Positions 52,294-63,911 of a stretch of DNA of 64,000 nt are shown here, piece after piece. Location: contig CM055092.1 of NCBI GenBank assembly GCA_029204225.1, positions 19,525,222 through 19,589,221 of the forward strand, in the 5' to 3' direction. The stretch comes from Diphasiastrum complanatum (Eukaryota > Streptophyta > Lycopodiopsida > Lycopodiales > Lycopodiaceae). Position numbers and translations under genes: made by a program. The notes under the pieces are model-generated. The model had not been told where the DNA came from. It searched no databases and worked only from the letters and a program-made list of their open reading frames with translations. The stretch's first letter is position 1, and every line of letters starts with the position of its first letter.

Positions 52294-52990
52294 CTAGTCC
52301 CGGAACCATTTCGGTTCATAGGTACTATAGCAGTAGGCTGGCTTGCGAATCTTTCTTCGTCTGATTCGTGACTCGAATGAGGTGCAACTCGAACATCTTC
52401 GTCTGATGTCCGTCCTCTGCTCTCTATGTCTTAGTTGGTAGATCATAGTATTGTCTACCAAGGACTTCATAACTAACAGGATCATCATTGGCCATCGTTC
52501 TGCTCTCATCAAATTTGACATCTCTGACTATCTTCACTGTGTTTGTCTCTGGCATATAGACTTTGTAGTATGATGAATGATTGTCATATCCTACAAGATA
52601 TCCCTGTTCTGCTTTCTCATCAAGCTTCTTTCAAAGCTTATCCGGAACCTGTGCATAAGCTGCACAACCAAAGATACGGATGTGAGTCAGATTGAATTTT
52701 CTACCTCACCATAATTTGTATGGTGTTGTGTGAGGAACACCAGACTTTCTTGTCCTGTTCTGAACATAAGCAGCTGTAGCTACTGCTTCAGTCCACAACA
52801 CTCTTGGAGCCTTTGAATAGGCCATCATGCACCTAGCGGCTTCTATTAGAGTCCTGTTCTTTCTTTCTGCAACATCGTTGGGCTACAATGTGTAAGATGC
52901 AGTACTTCTGTGAATGATACCACAGTCATTGCAAAATTCAGTGAATCGATTTGAGATGTATTCTCCACCTCGATCTGTTCTGATCTGTTT
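52294..52990 (-). pseudogene. copia integrase core end and linker (decayed)
   Basis: Broken frames give IRTDRGGEYISNRF, DVAERKNRTLIEAARCMMAY and the linker with VYMPETNTVKIVRDVKFDE, then RRSTRERR-like ends. The second aspartate and the glutamate of the core are visible. Confidence 0.8.
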
Positions 52991-53772
52991 CACTCTGTTA
53001 CCAGTCTGAAAAACTTACTATAATCATCAATAAAGGTTATAATATACTTTGAGCCTTCTACTGAGATCATGTTGAAAGGTCCACAGATGCCAGAATGTAC
53101 AAGCTCCAGAATCTTTGTAGTTCTGTAGGAGTCTTTGACAAAAGTAGTACGTGACATCTTACTCTTTAGACATGCATTATAGGTCATTGAACTGATTGCA
53201 TTCGAGATGCTCACCCCCGTGATTGCTCCATGATGACTTGCTTGATATAGTGCGATTGAATTCATATGGCATAGTCTCCTGTGCCATAGAGTATCTGGCG
53301 AATCATCACGAGTATGATGCACTTGATCTACAGGTAGGCGTAGCTTCAAGTGATACAGGTTGTCTTTTCTTCTACCTTGAGTAATTAGTGTATTGGTACT
53401 TGCATCAACAACGTTGCATGCTTCATCCAAGAATGTTATACACACCCTTGCATTAGCTATTCTTGCCACTGATAGCAAGACCTGCTGCAACGTAGGCACA
53501 AATAGAACATCTTCGAGTCGTCTGTCTCTACCATTTGTGTTGAGCCACAGTGAACCAATACCATTCACTTGATGCTTCGATCCATTTTCAAGAACAATAA
53601 ATCTTGATGGATCTACACTTTGGAAATCAGACATGATCCGTCTTGATGTAAGGAAGTGCGAGGTAGCTCCTAAATCAAGGATTATCTCATGTGTGTCAGG
53701 TATTGACACTGCACACATGTTTGCACATATGTAGGCGGTTGAATTCCCATGATTCGATCTTTCTTCGTCCAT
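52990..53772 (-). pseudogene. copia protease, integrase zinc finger and first catalytic block
   Basis: A 260-codon frame: ILDLGATSHF is the protease site (DLGA in place of DSGA), followed by HQVNGIGSLWLNT, LWHRRLCHMN with YNACLKSK (the first zinc-finger cysteine changed to N-x-C), and KYIITFIDDYSKFF, the first aspartate region of integrase. Key residues in both protease and zinc finger are altered, so it cannot be active. Confidence 0.88.
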
Positions 53773-54410
53773 CTTTGGGCTCTCTAGCTCCTCGACATAG
53801 GATGAACTATTATTGTTCTCCTGTCTACTTTGAGATGACTTTTTTCTTGGGTCCTAGCGGCAGTCCATGGCTACATGACCCTTCTTGTGATAGTGGATAC
53901 ACTCAATTTTTGGATTAAGCCAGCACGAATCAATAGTATGTCCTTCGCATTTGCATCTCACGCATGTCTTCTTGTCTCCATTATACTGTTTCGACCTTCC
54001 TTTGTTCTTTCACTTGCCTTTGCTGGCTCCTTCTGCTTGCTGATCATGATCCTGTCTTTGATCTGACTCTCTCTTATGCTTGAATTGCTTCTTTGATTTC
54101 TCCTTGTTGCTATAGAGATCTTGGTCAAAAGCATCATTGTGATCTAGGTGCTCTCAAGCTTCGACTTCTTCTCGAATATCGACAACAGCCTTTTCGAGTG
54201 TCATTGTAGAATCTTTTGTTAGTAGCGTTTTGGTTGTCTAGAAGGATCTTGGTAAGGCTCTCAATAGATATGTAAGCTGCTTCTCTATTGACACTGCATT
54301 TTCTGCTCCAAAATTTTGTAGTGAAAGGAATAGATCCTTCATCTTCCTAATAAAGGAAGTGAGGTCTTTGCCATCCCACTGTAGGTTTGTCAGCTGTCCA
54401 TGCTCTTCTT
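53773..54410 (-). pseudogene. copia gag with zinc knuckles (decayed)
   Basis: Broken frames include the end of the gag core (KQLTYLLRALPRSF), a basic linker, and knuckles CVRCKCEGHTIDSC and a damaged CIHYHKKGHVAMDC, in the same arrangement as at 20.1-20.75 kb. Confidence 0.75.
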
Positions 54411-54910
54411 CTAGGCATTGGGTGGTATGTTGGATCTACCCTTATTACTGCCAAAGCTGTGAGGTATTCCTTGATTAGCTCGAGGCTGCGCATCAACACT
54501 GCCTTCCACCATTTTGGTTAAGGATGCAGAAGGTCTATGACATTGGCCGGTGTCAGCTTCAGGAGCGCTTCTAGCTTGCTTGGCAATTTGTAGCCGTCTC
54601 TTATCGTTACATCTGGATAGTCTTTGATGAAGAGGGTTGTTAGAAGATTCTGGTGAAGGTTTCTCTAATAGATTCCATATGTCAAAAATGCCCAATGGAT
54701 ATCAAGTGAAGGAATCGAGCCGCCAAACTACACAACGTCAGAAGGAGCCATCCATGTTCGCCGCCACTACCAGTCCTACTAGTGGATCATCAAGTTCCTT
54801 GTATGTAGGTGAATACCCGAACCCCACCGTTGAGCAAGGTAACTTTAGAAGAATGAAGGAATGGGTGAAAGAAGCCCAAGCCCTAGATCATGCTAGAAAG
54901 ACATCCTGAG
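54411..54910. other. unassigned ORF region
   Basis: Overlapping frames exist on both strands (minus 54695-54411, basic and polar; plus 54637-54909, ending MKEWVKEAQALDHARK). Neither matches a family I know. Being just upstream, on the minus strand, of the copia that cuts the methyltransferase, the minus frame could be a displaced 5' exon of that gene, but nothing in it shows this. Confidence 0.25.
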
Positions 54911-55038
54911 AGCAAAACCAACATCAGCCCAAAGGCAAAAACAATCAACGGCCTACCGCTTCTTCTTGCTCCCTAATAAATCCAAGGTTATTGTAGTTCA
55001 TCTGCGAAATCGGACAGAATACAAATGAGCATTCTAGT

Positions 55039-56022
55039 TTTTGTTGGATTTATCTCCTCTACTCTCCTAAATCCAATTTTAACATGCCTCCATTCATGCT
55101 GCATTTTTTACTCACGTTGTCGCACAGTCTCCATATTTACATGTAAAATAAGACAGACGAATGAAACATGACTGTCTGCAGAAATACAAGTAAATTCTCA
55201 CAGGCGAAATCTTTACCAACGTTACTCTCAGCAAAAGCTGACGTCACACCCTTTTCACGCTCACCCCATGCAACTAAGCTAACAGACTTGACAACGACAG
55301 CCGCCACCCATGATGTCCTATAGACAACACATCCACTTTGTATTTTCTTCATTTGCACACCTGTAACATTGTGTATATATATTGAATACCACTTGCGTAT
55401 TCTAAAAAGTATGAGAGAGATCAAGAGGACAAGTGTGTGTAAATATAGCATCAGAAGCTTATCAGAGATATAGACAAAGTAGATGCCTCACACATTGATT
55501 CTTTATTTGTTAGTAATAGGTTCATTCCTCTTATAGATTGAATTAGCTTTGTAGAGCACGCAGTTTCGTCCCCTATTATCTTGTGCTCTACCGCATTATT
55601 GACATGTATAATTGTTATACTTTATCTGATAACAACCCTTTGTTCTGCGTTCAGATTTGGGTTGATATTGCTATGCTTATTTATATTCTGTTTGACTTTT
55701 CTTGTCGCTCAATCTGGTAATATGTTTTTAGCAAGTTTTTATTAGTCTAGCTGTTGACGACTAATATTTAGTCTTGCCTTTCGCGAATCATTCACGACTG
55801 ATTATCAGTCGAGCTCAGTCTAGCTCTTCGCGAATCATTCACGACATATAATTTGTCTAGCTGTTTGCGACAAATTATCCTTCTGGTGTTTTGTTACTAT
55901 TTGGCTATGTAATCAGAACGACCGTGATTTCTATCACTAACATTCTGTTCATTTTTTATAGGTGTAGTCATGCTTAGGGAAAAAGTAATATAGCTCATTC
56001 TGCTGCGCACGAACACATTCTG
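55039..56022 (+). repeat. 5' LTR of copia element
   Basis: The interior matches the minus-strand fragment at 46548-46960, and the end region (CACTAACATTCTGTTC, then ATAGGTGTAGTCATGC) matches that of the LTR at 13443-13807. A TATA-like GTGTATATATATTG lies near 55370-55383. The start at TGTTGGATTTATC and the end at CGAACACA are my best guesses; a standard primer site does not follow. Confidence 0.6.
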
Positions 56023-56066
56023 TTCGAGTTCGTTTCTCGTTTGAGTTTCGAGTACGTTTCTTTTTT

Positions 56067-57195
56067 GTGTTGGTGGCGAGAGAACATTTTAAAGATTCTA
56101 CGAGTATTGGAAAATCTTTGGGTTCCATATTGTTATCAAAAACTACAAAAGAAATGTTAACGAATCCTCGTTATGACAGGATTAAGAATGATATTGTTGT
56201 AGTGATTATAAAGAGCATTCAACATGTCTTGGATGCAAGAGTTATCCAAGGAGCATGTGATGATTCAGGAATTAGTCATAAAGCATATACTCTATTGTTT
56301 AAAATTGTACAGGAAGCCTTTGCACATGTGAAGATTCGAAAGCTACCTCTTCCTCGTCCATTTAGAGTAAAAAAAACAAGATATTGTCTTAATGAGAGTA
56401 TGACTGCTTATAGGTGAGCCATTTCATATCAAGAAATTGTATACATGTGAGAGTGAAACATTGGAATATAAAGTCCAACAATTTATTTTTGGATATTAAC
56501 AAAGAAGTGGCATACATGATTAAATATTACAACATATTTGAAAGATAAGTCCAAGGAAAATTGATATTGGTTATTAAACATGATGAGTCTGAAATTGTTA
56601 AGGGACAAAAATTGCAACGGGTAATATAACCTTTATGAACAGAGCATTGAACAATATTGAAAATGATGCAGACGATTCATCATTTAGTGTTCAATCAGAG
56701 AATGAAATATGGTGGTTAGTAGCATTTCAAGTATATTTCAATTTTATTTATAATTGTATTTTATCAACTAAGCTTGCTAATGTCAATGTTCGTAACTTTG
56801 TATATGTTTATTACTTTTCAGGTGTTAAAAGAAGACCATGCTATCTTGTCGTGGATTTTTTTGACATCAAATTATGTGAAGATTATTGAAGAGCACATGG
56901 TGGAAACAAAATATATGTGCCAAACTATGGCACATTTCAAATTTTATGGCATCTTGCAGGTGATTTAAAGACACTGAAATGTATGTATAATATTTCACAT
57001 GGGGCAAATACTAAACATCCTTGTTTGTATTGTATGAAGAATTGTAAAGACTTGAATTTGACAAGATCAAGAGTTGGTCCAACAAGAGATCGAGAGGATC
57101 CGAACTTTAGACCTGTGTTGGCAATTCCATTCATCAATGTTCACATATGCACATTGCATGCTGAGGTACGAATTATTGAAAAATTGATTTACTAG
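56067..57195 (+). pseudogene. uncharacterised intron-containing gene fragment, same family as 28.1-29.0 kb
   Basis: I cannot name the family. The first exon (to about 56413, GTGAGC donor) reads AREHFKDSTSIGKSLGSILL, VIQGACDDSGISHKAY and LPLPRPFRVKK. Later pieces are LILVIKHDESEIVKGQKLQR, an exon with ALNNIENDADD and VQSENEIWWLVAFQ (GTATAT donor near 56730), an exon after TTACTTTTCAG (VLKEDHAILSWIF), and after a frameshift VPNYGTFQILWHLAGDLKTL with NTKHPCLYCMKN. It ends in DREDPNFRPV and NVHICTLHAEVRIIEKLIY, the block shared with the minus-strand remnant at 28.8 kb. It lies between the copia LTR and gag, so it is either a captured fragment or a later insertion. Confidence 0.55.
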
Positions 57196-57327
57196 CTTGA
57201 TAATCTTCTACAGTACAAGACTCTACTAGCTGATAGAGTAATTGTCTTCTTGTTCTGTATTTCTGTATCAGATTTTCATACTTAAGTCACTGATAGTTTT
57301 TCCTATCACTTAGGCTAATTCTTCCAC

Positions 57328-58140
57328 ATGGATTTCCAAGGGAAAGCCAGTCCCATCATGGACAAGCTTGATGGAGCCAATTACCATCTGTGGAAATTTA
57401 AGATGAAAACTATACTAATGGCTAAAGAATTGTATGACGTTGTTACAAGTGCAGAAGAAAAACCTGAAGCAGACGACGTAGCTATCAGTAGATGGAAGCT
57501 AAAGGATGGAAAGGCTTTCGCGCTGATTATCCTCAACATTACGGATACTCAGATCGGCCATGTATCCGAAGCCTAGACATTGAAAGAAGTTTGGGACATC
57601 TTGAACACACTATACGAAGTGCGAGTTATAGCTTACAAGCTATATCTCAAGAAGAAATTTTACTCCCTCAAGATGACAAATGGTGATTCCCTGTAGAATC
57701 ACACCAATCAATTCAAGAACTTGCTACGGCAAATGGCCGCTGTCGGATCTATCATAGACGATCAAGACCTAGTGGTGCAACTGCTTACAAGCTTGCCAAG
57801 CTCATATGATAGCTGGGTGATGATCATCACGACTCATCCAAAACTGACTCTTTCGAGAGTCATTACTATGTTGTTGCAGGAAGACACGTGGAGAAACGAA
57901 GCCTCAAGTTCCTCAGCTGATTCTCACGTCTTATACACCAACAAGAGCATGACCAAGCAAAAGAAGAAGAAAGACCCAAAGCAATCAAAGCCAGACTAGA
58001 AACCAGCATAGCACAAAAAACAATCGAATCCGCAGACAAAGAAGAAGTTGTTCTGCAGATACTGCAAGCAAAACAACCATGAAATTCAAGACTGCCGGAT
58101 ACTACAGGCAAATAACAACAACAAGGGGTAGTCGAATCAA
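57328..58140 (+). pseudogene. copia gag (decayed)
   Basis: From ATG 57328: MDKLDGANYHLWKFKMKTIL in its first part, LKDGKAFALIILNI, a stop near 57574, then a frameshift. The core continues in frame from about 57700 (LLRQMAAVGSIIDDQDLVVQ, YDSWVMIITTHPKLTLSRVI), then a lysine-rich tail and, beyond two stops, the knuckle CRYCKQNNHEIQDC at about 58055-58095. Confidence 0.88.
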
Positions 58141-58200
58141 GTGGAAAATGCAACTGCAGAAGCTCCATAGCCTATTCAAGAAGCGGATCATGATGCCTTC

Positions 58201-59286
58201 ATGACCAGCCATCAAGGAGCATCCAGCGATAGTTCTTGGTTCCTGAATTTTGGGGCCACTCAACACATGACCAGCCTTATTGGATGTTTCGAGTCCTATA
58301 CACCTTACAGTACCCAGAAATATGTTTACCTTGGCAACAATAGCACACAAGCTATTAAAGGTGAAGGTACTATAAGATTAAGCTTTGCAAATGATCAGTC
58401 TAAGTTACTCTTTAAAGTCCTGTATGTACCAAATTTATCTACGAATCTGCTCTCTATAAGCAGAATCACAGATATAGGACATAGAGTAGAATTCGAATGT
58501 CATCAATGCAAAGTAGTTGATAGGACAAGCAAGATCCTAGCACTCGAAAAGAGACATGGATGCTTGTATAAATTAAGTCATTGCTTTTCTGTCTCTAGTC
58601 AGACGCTCAGTACTTCTATTCATGCAAATAAAAGTTTACTTTGGCATTATAGACTTGGTCATTTGAATCATGTTGTTGTACAACAAATGTCTAGACAATC
58701 TATTGTTCTTGATCTTGACTATCCTCATGATAAAGTCGAGTTACATGTCTGTCAAGACTGTCTAGTTGGTAAACAGACTAGGAAACCATTCAAATCAAGC
58801 CATCAACATATTGCTAGAGGATTGTTAGACATTGTACATTTAGACACTTGTGGCCCGATGAAAAATTCTTCGCTGAAGGATGCCAAGTATTTTATAACTT
58901 TTATTGATGAATTTTTCAGAAGGATTGTGGTGTATTTTATAAAGAAGAAATCAGAAGCCTTCAACTGCTTTAGAATCTCCAAGGAGTGTGCAGAAAAGGA
59001 GACTGGACGAACGATCAAGACTCTAAGGTCAGACAATGGTGGAAAATATATCTCTATCGAGTTTCAGGAGTACTGCCAAAGCCAAGGCATTGAGCAGCAA
59101 TTCATCACTCCTTACAGTCCTCAGTCTAATGGCTTAGCCGAGAGGAAGAACCGTACCTTGGTTGAATCTGCCAAATGTATGCTAGCGCATGCATCGTTGC
59201 CCAAGAGATCTAGAACAGATGTTCGACCAAGGCCCTCTCTGGCAAGACACCCCACGAGGTGTGGACAGGCTCAAAGCCTTCTATGA
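58201..59286 (+). pseudogene. copia protease and integrase
   Basis: A 361-codon open frame: protease WFLNFGATQHMTS (NFGA in place of DSGA, catalytic aspartate lost), the linker VLYVPNLSTNLLSISRI, the integrase zinc finger (LLWHYRLGHLNH, CQDCLVGK), and the core with HLDTCGPM, FITFIDEFFRR, LRSDNGGKY and NGLAERKNRTLVE, covering D-D-E. It ends at a frameshift at about 59200 (KRSRTDVRP). The integrase core appears whole, the protease not. Confidence 0.92.
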
Positions 59287-59690
59287 AAAACCTAAGAGTG
59301 TTTGGGTGTGTTGCCTACCCGTAGATCCCAAAAGACACGAGGAAGAAATTGGACTTCCAAGGTCTCAAGACCATTCTAATTGGATATACTTCATCTGATA
59401 ATATATACAAGCTGTATGATCCTGATACCCAGCAAATCTTGTATAGCTGGGATACAGTCTTTATCGAGGATCTGTTCGTCGACATCAAAGGCAAGGATAT
59501 TGCTCTAAGAGAACCTTCATCACCTGCCATTGACACGACTGTCCAAGCTTCTGGCTCAGGCATGCCTATTGTCGACCCACTTCGTGACAGCAAATCAGAC
59601 GAAGATGTTGCTGCTACCTAGAAACAAGTTCCAGGAGTGGTTCATTAGTCGAATCCTCCCAGAAGATCAAGCCGAGTGCGCATACAGCCC
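59287..59690 (+). pseudogene. copia integrase tail and linker (decayed)
   Basis: In shifted frames, KTILIGYTSSDNIYKLYDP and the acidic linker (SKSDEDVAAT) continue the integrase tail. A final VRIQPTRYTLES-like piece is readable to about 59710. RT is absent. Confidence 0.75.
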
Positions 59691-59970
59691 ACAAGGTATA
59701 CTCTCGAGTCTGCCTATCAGATCTACCAAAGATTTGATTTACACAAGAAAAAGCTCCAAAAAAACATCACAAATTGGCCTTCAAGGACAATTCTCCATAA
59801 AACCACAAAGAATCCAAAGAGTAATGGAACTTAGCAACATGCAAATTGAAACTGGGATAGTACACCCACTTGCACCCTTGCTATCCACCTTGGAAGAAAA
59901 TTCTTATGGATCCAATCCGAAATTTTGACGAAAGGTAGCCCTTCTCCATGTTCTCCAATCTTCATAAGCC

Positions 59971-60480
59971 TTGCTCTGATCCCACTATAAGGGAAGCTCC
60001 CTAAGATCCTACTTACAAGATAACACACAATGGAAAACACACTATGGATCAACCACCCAACCAAGTAGAAGCAACCAATCAACTCTAGAAGCTTCACCCC
60101 CAAGCCAAGGAATAAGAAGCATGAATGTAGAATAAAACCCTGGCAATGAATCAATGATCACAATTAGGAGTAGGACGAGTTTGGCCTCAATATATAGAGC
60201 CAAAAGCAACTTGGGCACATAGACATGCATATCCCTAAGTTTCCTATACATAGATTCACCTAGAATAGAGTCCTAAGCATGGACCACCTATTCATAGAAT
60301 TGCTTTTGATAACTCTACACATGCATACACTGTCTCATACCTTGTCTAAACTCCATTTAGTGTATCTTGGGCCTCACAAGGATATTAGTTACTTTTGGGT
60401 CACATCCAGTAGGACGTGGCATAACCAACAACTTAATTTACTGGAGTATCGTGTATCCAAGACTAGGAGTATACTGAATC
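59971..60480 (-). repeat. possible LTR with primer site, minus strand
   Basis: The minus strand at 59971-59984 reads TGGGATCAGAGCAA, near the copia primer site. To its right a TATA-like minus-strand CTCTATATATTGAGG (about 60190-60204) supports an LTR. The ends are not defined and there is no coding sequence. Confidence 0.35.
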
Positions 60481-60506
60481 CTACTTATTGGTCATGGACA
60501 TAACAA

Positions 60507-61264
60507 TTTAGGATTTAGGGCCAAGGACCAAGGGCTAAGAATGAAGGGCGAATGGCCAATGGTGAAGGACAAATGACCAAAGGCTAAGGGCCAAGGGAGA
60601 AGGGTTCAGGATTTAGGACCAAGGTTTAAGAATTTAAAATTTAGAGTTTAGGAGTTAAGGTTTAGGATTTAGGGCTAAGGGCTTAGGGCTTAGGATTTAG
60701 CGCTTAGGATTTACAACTAAGGGGCAAGGGTTTAGGGTTTAAGATTTAGGTCTTAGGGCTTAGGTTTAGGATTTAGAATTTAGGGATAAGGGATTAGGGT
60801 TTAGGGTCTAGGATATAGGGTCTAGGATATAGGGTCTAGGCTTAGGGCTTAGGGCTTAGGGTATAGGGTTTAGGGCTTAGGGCTTAGGGTTAACACTTTA
60901 GTGTTTAGGGTTTATGGTTAAGGACCAAGGGTTTAGGATCTAGGATTTATGATTTAAGGTTTAGTGTTTAGGATTAAGGACCAAGGGTTTATGGTTTGGA
61001 GTTAGGATGTAAATTTTAGGGCTTAGAGATTAGGGTTTATGGTTTAGGGCCTAGAATTTAGGGTTTAGGATCTAGGATTTAGGATTTAGGACTAAGGGTT
61101 AGGGTTTATGGTTAAGGGCCAAGGGTTTAGGGTTTAGGGTTTATGATTTACGATTTAGTGTTTAGGGTTAATGACCAAGGGTTTATAGTTTTGGGTTTAG
61201 GATGTAGATTCTAGGGCTTAGAGATTAGGGTTTAGAAATTAGGGTCTACGGTTTAGGGCCTAGG
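60507..61264 (+). repeat. degenerate interstitial telomere-like array (TTTAGGG variants)
   Basis: About 760 bp of units built on TTTAGGG, the plant-type telomere unit, with frequent variants such as CTTAGGG, TTTAGGA and AAGGACCAAGGG. Longer blocks also repeat (for instance GGATATAGGGTCTA and the TTAGGGTTTATGG/ACCAAGGGTTTA stretch). It is too degenerate for an active telomere end and is bounded on the right by an LTR. Confidence 0.9.
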
Positions 61265-62268
61265 TGTTGGTGGATTCTAGAGAATTCTCAGATGTCGAGC
61301 CAAGCTGAAAACACAGAGTATCTTTCACCCATGACCGAGGAGGTCTCAAAAGGAGGAGAGCAGAAGAAGCTGAGAGTCGAGCATGAGAGTCGAGGATTAC
61401 TAGCTAGGGTGACAGTTTTTATTCATGTGAGCCTACATGGTGTATCCCATAGAAGGAACGACCATGTAGGAGCTAGTAATATTTCCTAGGCATTGTAAAT
61501 AATGTAGACCCCTTAAATAATTCATAGTGAGCCACCTTTTGATGGTGACCTGGAAGGGCTTTTTCCACTAGTAATTTTCAAATTAGTGAAATTGCCACTT
61601 GGGATCCACATGGGTAGCCTTCTTGCTTATTTAAGGGCCCCCCTCTCTTGTGAGGGAGCTTTCATATTGTATTGTCAATTGCTCTTGAGTGAATAAAGAA
61701 TATCTTCCATGAGTTCTTAATGATTGTAAAGCTCCTTGTTCATGGCAATCTTCTTGAGTGAAATGAGCATGTTCTAATTTTCTTTTGTGTTTGTGGATTA
61801 ATTAGATTTCTTGCTTACTCTCTTGCTTGTGGAATGTAAATGTGGATTAACTTTCTTGTTTCTTGATTTTGTGGTTTCAGCATGTAGGTAGATTATGGAG
61901 GCTGAGATTGTGGATCTGATTTGCATACTCTCTAACAATCTTGTCCTTGATTGTTCTTGGGCATTCCAAGCATCAAAAAATGGGTGTTTCTTGATCCTTG
62001 GGCTGCTAGAATGCTGTTAGGGTGCTAGTTTTCTTGTTTCTTATTTCTTACTGAGTGGCTAAATCTTGTCATTGCATTGTTCCCTGATTTTAGTAGATAG
62101 ATTGTAGATTTGCTCTCTGATTCAGAACGTTGATCTATACTGAGCTAGGACTGGTTGCATGGCTTGTAGATGCATGTAGTTGAGTAACGTATCCGTCTCT
62201 CTCCACTGACAAGCTGGGAATACACGTTGTAACTCGAGAAACACTTCTGCTTAGAAATTGTTCTAACA
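61265..62268 (+). repeat. probable LTR, plus strand
   Basis: It starts TGTTGGTGGATTC where the telomere-like array stops and can end at TTCTAACA. A TATTTAAGGG box (about 61627) and a GAATAAAGAA signal (about 61691) are spaced as in a promoter and polyadenylation region. No primer site or target duplication is recognised next to it, so it may be a solo or truncated LTR. Confidence 0.5.
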
Positions 62269-62439
62269 ATAAGATTAAACCATAAAAAATTGTAACCAAT
62301 GGAAGTAAAAAGAAGAAGAACGTAAAAGAACCGTGTTCACAGATTCAGCTGGAATCTGTGAACATTTGGCACCATTTTCATAGCTCCACAAACACTTATC
62401 CAAGCCAAACCTTTCCGATCTGTGCTACCAAACCATCAC

Positions 62440-63210
62440 TCTGAAGTCTCACACACACATCATTACCGAGATCGTCACTTTCGTCTTGACCGACGTCCAA
62501 CTCTGTTCTCGACTGAAGCTTCATGCTCCTTCTCTAGCCGAGCTCCACGACTCTTGTCTGGACCATATGAAACATGGTTTCATTCACCTATTAAAACAAC
62601 ACACTCACTCTCGACCAAACAACTGCGTGCAATATCTTGTCAAGTCCTGAGTTAAATCTCAACCGATGCTCATCGATCAGATCTCACCCGAGCCTCTCTC
62701 TTGAAATCTTAACTGGAGCCTCTTCTGAAATCTCGACAAGAGCCTCTTTTGAAAACTCAACTGGAGCCTCTCACTGAATCTCAATCGGAGCCTCTCGCTG
62801 AAATCTCAACCGAAGTCTTTTTCTAAAATCTCAACCGAAAGACTGTCAAATCTCGACCGGAGCTTTCCTGTCAAATCTCAACCGGAGCTTTCCTGTCGAA
62901 TCTCAATCAGAGCTTTCTCTCAGATCTCGACCGAAGCATCATGTCAGATCTCGACAGAAGCATCCTGTCAGATCTCGACCGGAGCTCTCTCTCAGATCTC
63001 GACCAAAGCATCCTATCAGATCTCTACCAAAGCCTCCTCTCAGATCTCGACCAAAGCTTCCTCTCAGATCTCGACCGGAGCTGTCTATCAGATCTCGACC
63101 GGAGCTATCTCTTAGATCTCAACCGGACGGTTCTATCAAATTTCAACCGAACCTTTCTATCAAATCTCAACCGAGGATTTCTATCAACTCTGAACCAAGA
63201 GTTTTGAGTT
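62440..63210 (+). repeat. 24-bp minisatellite, about 20 or more units
   Basis: The unit AGATCTCGACCGGAGC plus about eight variable bases repeats with a 24-bp period, regular from about 62850 to 63190 and irregular before. Because 24 is a multiple of three it leaves an open frame (62941-63207) of eight-residue units like SDLDRSIL, which I take as a by-product. It precedes gypsy sequence and matches the core of the array at 15440-15830. Confidence 0.9.
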
Positions 63211-63439
63211 TCCACCTGAACCAGGTCAACTTCTAGACAAAGTCAACTTTCTTCTTTGACTAGGTCTCAGTGTTTGCCAACTACCACAGTTCTTTCCAAC
63301 TTATTTACAAAAATCCTAACACCAAAAAAACCAAACAACTGTGCCATTTGGACACAACCACATTATTAGTCTCTGACTAATATAAAAAAAAAAAAAACAA
63401 ACACCAATCAAGTTACCAAAGAGTCCAAGAGGCCTATTT

Positions 63440-63911
63440 ACCCAATCCTAAGGTACTCTAGAGTTGTTATGGATCGTCCTTACGATCCGAATTCCACAGA
63501 GGACTATCCACTAGACAGGCTCGATTTAATAGATATTCTAAGATGAAATCCCAAGTCCAAGAGCCATCCACCAACCCATTTGACAGATGGAAACCCATGC
63601 GTTTTGAAGCTCCATACGATCGACCACATTTTCATGCTGCAGAATCTTCACATGCACGAGCTCACTTAAATGGAGCTTTTGCAAATAATGTTTTGTGTAC
63701 TGAAAAACGTACTCCAAAGCTAGATTTACTCCATGTCTGCTAGTGACTCAACACAGATGATTCCCAAAGTTTTTGGGAAAACTTTGTGGAACCACCTTTC
63801 GATCTTCCATGAAAATTTAAATATTTTACTCTGGATGACGTTGTTATCCAATTACTGCAGCCACATCGGGAACCTACACCAAATTCCAACTCCTTTAAAG
63901 GACCCATTAAA
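63440..63911 (+). pseudogene. gypsy polyprotein, region before RT (decayed)
   Basis: Frames 63543-63743 and neighbours give a polar, histidine-rich stretch (RPHFHAAESSHARAHLNG) with no recognised domain. It is assigned to gypsy only because it leads into the pre-RT segment at 63912. Confidence 0.4.

Larger units (their letters stand above)
51310..54410 (-). mobile_element. Ty1/copia remnant without LTRs, same family as 16.5-22.0 kb
   Basis: Gag knuckles, integrase and RT follow on the minus strand with many breaks. Proteins are close to those at 17.6-20.7 kb. Neither LTR is present. The left edge (51310) abuts a methyltransferase exon. Confidence 0.9.
55039..59690 (+). mobile_element. Ty1/copia element with foreign gene fragment in leader, 3'-truncated
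   Basis: LTR, a leader carrying an inserted gene fragment, gag, protease and integrase follow on the plus strand. RT, RNase H and the 3' LTR are missing. Gag is closest to the fragment at 14 kb. Confidence 0.85.

Noticed and set aside
62941-63207. Repeat protein gene (SDLDRS units)
   Set aside because: The frame is explained by a 24-bp minisatellite; no start context, no downstream coding and irregular neighbours.
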